From: Bacillota bacterium
GTDB taxonomy: Bacteria; Bacillota; Clostridia; Acetivibrionales; JAFADI01
Direction of reading: 5' to 3'
Length of the DNA: 61,169 nucleotides
NCBI GenBank assembly: GCA_023424965.1
Contig: JAFADI010000101.1
Coordinates: forward strand, 1-61,169
Shown here: piece by piece, positions 59,577 through 61,169 of the stretch
How positions within the stretch are numbered: the first letter of the stretch is position 1
How the letters are laid out: every line of letters starts with the position of its first letter
Notes under the pieces: generated by a model
The model's database searches: none
The model's input: the letters and a program-made list of their open reading frames with translations, nothing else
What the model was told of the DNA's origin: nothing
Program-made: the position numbers and the translations under genes

Positions 59577-59612
59577 ATTGGCCTTGGTATTTCTGCTTTC
59601 CTTAATTTGTGG

Positions 59613-59618
59613 TATACT
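59613..59618 (+). promoter_or_regulatory. Extended -10 box of the toxin-antitoxin pair
   Basis: TG-G-TATACT (from 59610) forms an extended -10 about 62 bases before the antitoxin start. No clear -35. Confidence 0.45.
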
Positions 59619-59680
59619 ATCAATATAGTCGATAATGCAGCTCTTCGCTTATTATTAGATTGTGAAAGGCGGTGCAGCAA

Positions 59681-59896
59681 ATGGCAAACAAAGTTCAAAA
59701 GGTTATACAGCTTATTGACACTTTAACCCCGGATGAAAAAAAGTTGATATATAAGAAAATGAATGATGAGATTAATGGCAAGCTGCTTGATTTCCTTGAT
59801 ACCATGAATGAACGGGCTGAAAAATTCCCTATTTCAATGGATGAAATAACAAAAGAGGCTGAGGAAATCAGGAGCAATAACTATGGCAAAATATAA
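59681..59896 (+). CDS. Probable antitoxin of a PIN toxin
   Basis: This 71-residue, helical and highly charged protein precedes and overlaps a PIN-domain gene by 14 bases, the usual order for an antitoxin. It contains LTPDEKKLIYKKMNDEI and EKFPISMDEITKEAEEIR, a C-terminal segment that may wrap the toxin active site. No ribbon-helix-helix motif is obvious. The ATG at 59681 is preferred over a GTG three codons upstream. Confidence 0.72.
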   Translation: MANKVQKVIQLIDTLTPDEKKLIYKKMNDEINGKLLDFLDTMNERAEKFPISMDEITKEAEEIRSNNYGKI

Positions 59897-60305
59897 AGTC
59901 GTAGTTGATACGAATATTTTTGTGAGTGCGTTCCTCGGAAGCAAAAATGCCAAGCTGATTGTAAGGGATATATTCACAGGACAATATTCTCTTGTCATGT
60001 CCCACGAGCAGTTGCAGGAAATCAAGGCCGTGTTGCAGCGCCCAAAGTTTAGCAAATATATCCATCCCCATGAACTTGATGATTTTATAAGCTTGCTGAG
60101 CTTAAGAACAATTGTGCCTTCAAACTATGGCAAGATCGATGAATGTCGGGACAAAAAGGATAATATGATTTTAGAAGCTGCTGTTTATGGTAACGCTGAT
60201 TTTATTATTACAGGCGATGAAGATTTATTAACTTTGAATCCATATCGTTGGATTAAAATAGTGAGCCCTATCGCATTTATCAAACAGTTCTACGAAATTG
60301 AATAG
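59883..60305 (+). CDS. PIN-domain toxin (putative ribonuclease)
   Basis: This 140-residue protein is a PIN-domain toxin of the COG1569/TIGR00305 type. The acidic active site can be followed: D9 (VVVDTN), E46, D93 (KKDNMILEAA) and D112 (ITGDEDLL). PIN toxins are metal-dependent ribonucleases. The gene overlaps the antitoxin gene by 14 bases, and an intrinsic terminator follows, so the pair is a self-contained unit. The target RNA is unknown. Confidence 0.88.
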   Translation: MAKYKVVVDTNIFVSAFLGSKNAKLIVRDIFTGQYSLVMSHEQLQEIKAVLQRPKFSKYIHPHELDDFISLLSLRTIVPSNYGKIDECRDKKDNMILEAAVYGNADFIITGDEDLLTLNPYRWIKIVSPIAFIKQFYEIE

Positions 60306-60321
60306 CGTGTCCTGCATGAAC

Positions 60322-60348
60322 CGCCGGCTTAAAGTGCCGGCGTTTTTT
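60322..60348 (+). terminator. Intrinsic terminator of the toxin-antitoxin pair
   Basis: CGCCGGC / GCCGGCG arms with a seven-base loop, followed by TTTTTT, 17 bases after the toxin stop codon. Confidence 0.92.
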
Positions 60349-60521
60349 GTTGTTGAAGCCTATCGCTGTGTAAACGGTCTTCCAGCCGTAAATCCCGTCT
60401 CTGCGGCCGGCATACCGGCAAAGCAAGCTCTGTAAAATTATAAAATATATTGTAAATATATACATATTATTGTATGATATTGTATCACATGAATAAGTTA
60501 AAAAATAATCAAACTATGCTA

Positions 60522-60527
60522 TATAAT
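60522..60527 (+). promoter_or_regulatory. Candidate -10 of the terminal gene
   Basis: TATAAT 14 bases upstream of the ATG at 60542; a TTAAAA lies 18 bases upstream as a poor -35. The short leader just holds the ribosome site. Confidence 0.4.
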
Positions 60528-60541
60528 ACTTGAGGTGCTTC

Positions 60542-61169
60542 ATGCATAATAGCAGACGAAAGAAAGCCGTTATATACTTTGTAATTCTGATAATATTTTC
60601 TTCCCTGTTGTTTGAAGGCTCCCCTATTTATGCCGAAGATCAGGGGACCCTGACTTATGTAAAGCAGGAAGATAATGAATTTGCCCTGTACGGTAAATTA
60701 CCGGATGGAAAAATCATAGGAACTGCTTTTGCAAAGAAAAATTGGGGTACCTGGAATATCGACGGTTGGTTTGTCTCAGAAGACAGGAGAATTCCTTCAG
60801 CAAAAATGAATTTTGTCGCCGGTACAAGTACAGACTGGGAATATGTTTATCGGGTATCCGATACAGAGGGAAGCTGTTACAGATTCTCCGGAGGGAACCA
60901 TGGACTTGAGCGGATGAAAGACCTCTCCGTCATCAATCTGGATAATAATAAGCCCATTGATATAAATAAGAAGCAGAAGTTAAATATTAGAAACTGTCTG
61001 CAGGTGGTTGAAAAAACAATACTTTATTCCGATGGAGAATGCAGCAAGCCCTATGCCGAGGTGACTAGAATTTATTATGTAAAGCCCGGAAAAATCCAGT
61101 TGGAAACCTATACTACCTTTACAAGAGATATTTATATGGGTACTTCCTATGTATGCATGTTTCCAGTGA
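60542..61169 (+). CDS. 5' part of a gene for a secreted protein, cut by the window end
   Basis: An open frame of 209 codons runs to the window edge without a stop. It starts with ATG behind GAGGTG (four bases). The first 32 residues are a classic signal peptide: RRKK, then a hydrophobic core VIYFVILIIFSSLLF, then a probable cleavage site near IYAED. The mature part contains EFALYGKLPDGKIIG, NWGTWNIDGWFV and FSGGNHGLERMKDLSV and looks like a beta-rich extracellular domain. No family was recognised. The true 3' end is outside the window. Confidence 0.75.
   Translation, partial: MHNSRRKKAVIYFVILIIFSSLLFEGSPIYAEDQGTLTYVKQEDNEFALYGKLPDGKIIGTAFAKKNWGTWNIDGWFVSEDRRIPSAKMNFVAGTSTDWEYVYRVSDTEGSCYRFSGGNHGLERMKDLSVINLDNNKPIDINKKQKLNIRNCLQVVEKTILYSDGECSKPYAEVTRIYYVKPGKIQLETYTTFTRDIYMGTSYVCMFPV

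Noticed and set aside
1..61169. tRNA, rRNA, CRISPR arrays, insertion sequences and known riboswitches
   Set aside because: I looked for conserved tRNA ends, repeat-spacer periodicity, transposase motifs and long structured leaders and saw none; a covariance-model search was not possible.

Overview
The window comes from a spore-forming, anaerobic, motile Firmicute, most likely a member of the Clostridia. The pointers are a spore photoproduct lyase gene, an electron-bifurcating lactate dehydrogenase operon of the Acetobacterium type, a PduL phosphotransacylase, Gram-positive-type regulators and promoters, and a chemotaxis/FapA cluster. No rRNA, tRNA, CRISPR array, transposase or phage gene was seen. 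Most coding density is on the minus strand.

Layout. 1-3.2 kb: pduL, a YdcF-like gene, and a TetR / zinc-ribbon / VOC operon behind a consensus promoter. 3.4-9.4 kb: a lactate operon, read right to left as GntR regulator, lactate permease, EtfB, EtfA with a ferredoxin-like domain, and FAD-dependent lactate dehydrogenase, with a palindromic operator in front of the permease. 9.7-23.5 kb: a large metal-homeostasis island, probably for zinc. It holds a Fur-family regulator, a ZnuA-like lipoprotein, YibE/F, two G3E (COG0523) GTPases with His-rich linkers, two proteins that fuse a COG0523-type GTPase to a COG0701 permease (each followed by a TIGR03943/YcgQ-like partner), a shortened FeoB-like transporter, a flavoprotein, a zinc-ribbon protein and a decayed second Fur-family gene. 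Five copies of a 21-bp inverted repeat, TGCAAA-N9-TTTGCA, sit just downstream of the -10 boxes of its transcription units; this is the candidate operator of the Fur-family regulator.

23.8-39.3 kb: an AraC regulator faces a 14-kb array of six ABC half-transporters of the exporter fold (three pairs), an ECF-type importer (MptD/Trep_Strep S component, T component, double ATPase) and a MarR regulator. The first promoter has a near-perfect Fur box over its start site. A second promoter about 160 bp upstream carries a sixth copy of the 21-bp motif, so iron and probably zinc both control the locus. The layout suggests import of metal-chelate complexes such as siderophores or other metallophores, plus a MarR-controlled pair whose substrate cannot be read from sequence.

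39.5-44.6 kb: class I (metal-independent) fructose-bisphosphate aldolase, a small unknown gene, an S-layer-domain fragment, splB, a TraB-family protein and a membrane protein. 44.6-55 kb: a signalling cluster with three chemoreceptor-type proteins, a three-GAF protein, FapA, a CheY-like protein, a STAS-like protein and a 53-residue protein. Its flanking sequence is duplicated upstream of the third chemoreceptor, without the gene. 55-61 kb: a DUF1848 protein, an amino-acid permease, a tandem VOC protein, a zinc alcohol dehydrogenase, a PIN-domain toxin-antitoxin pair and the 5' part of a secreted protein cut by the window end.

The strongest candidates for undescribed biology are (i) the zinc-type regulon with its GTPase-permease fusions and its operator, which does not look like the Bacillus Zur box, and (ii) the doubly metal-controlled ABC/ECF island. 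All functional statements rest on reading the sequence and on remembered family features; no database search was run.
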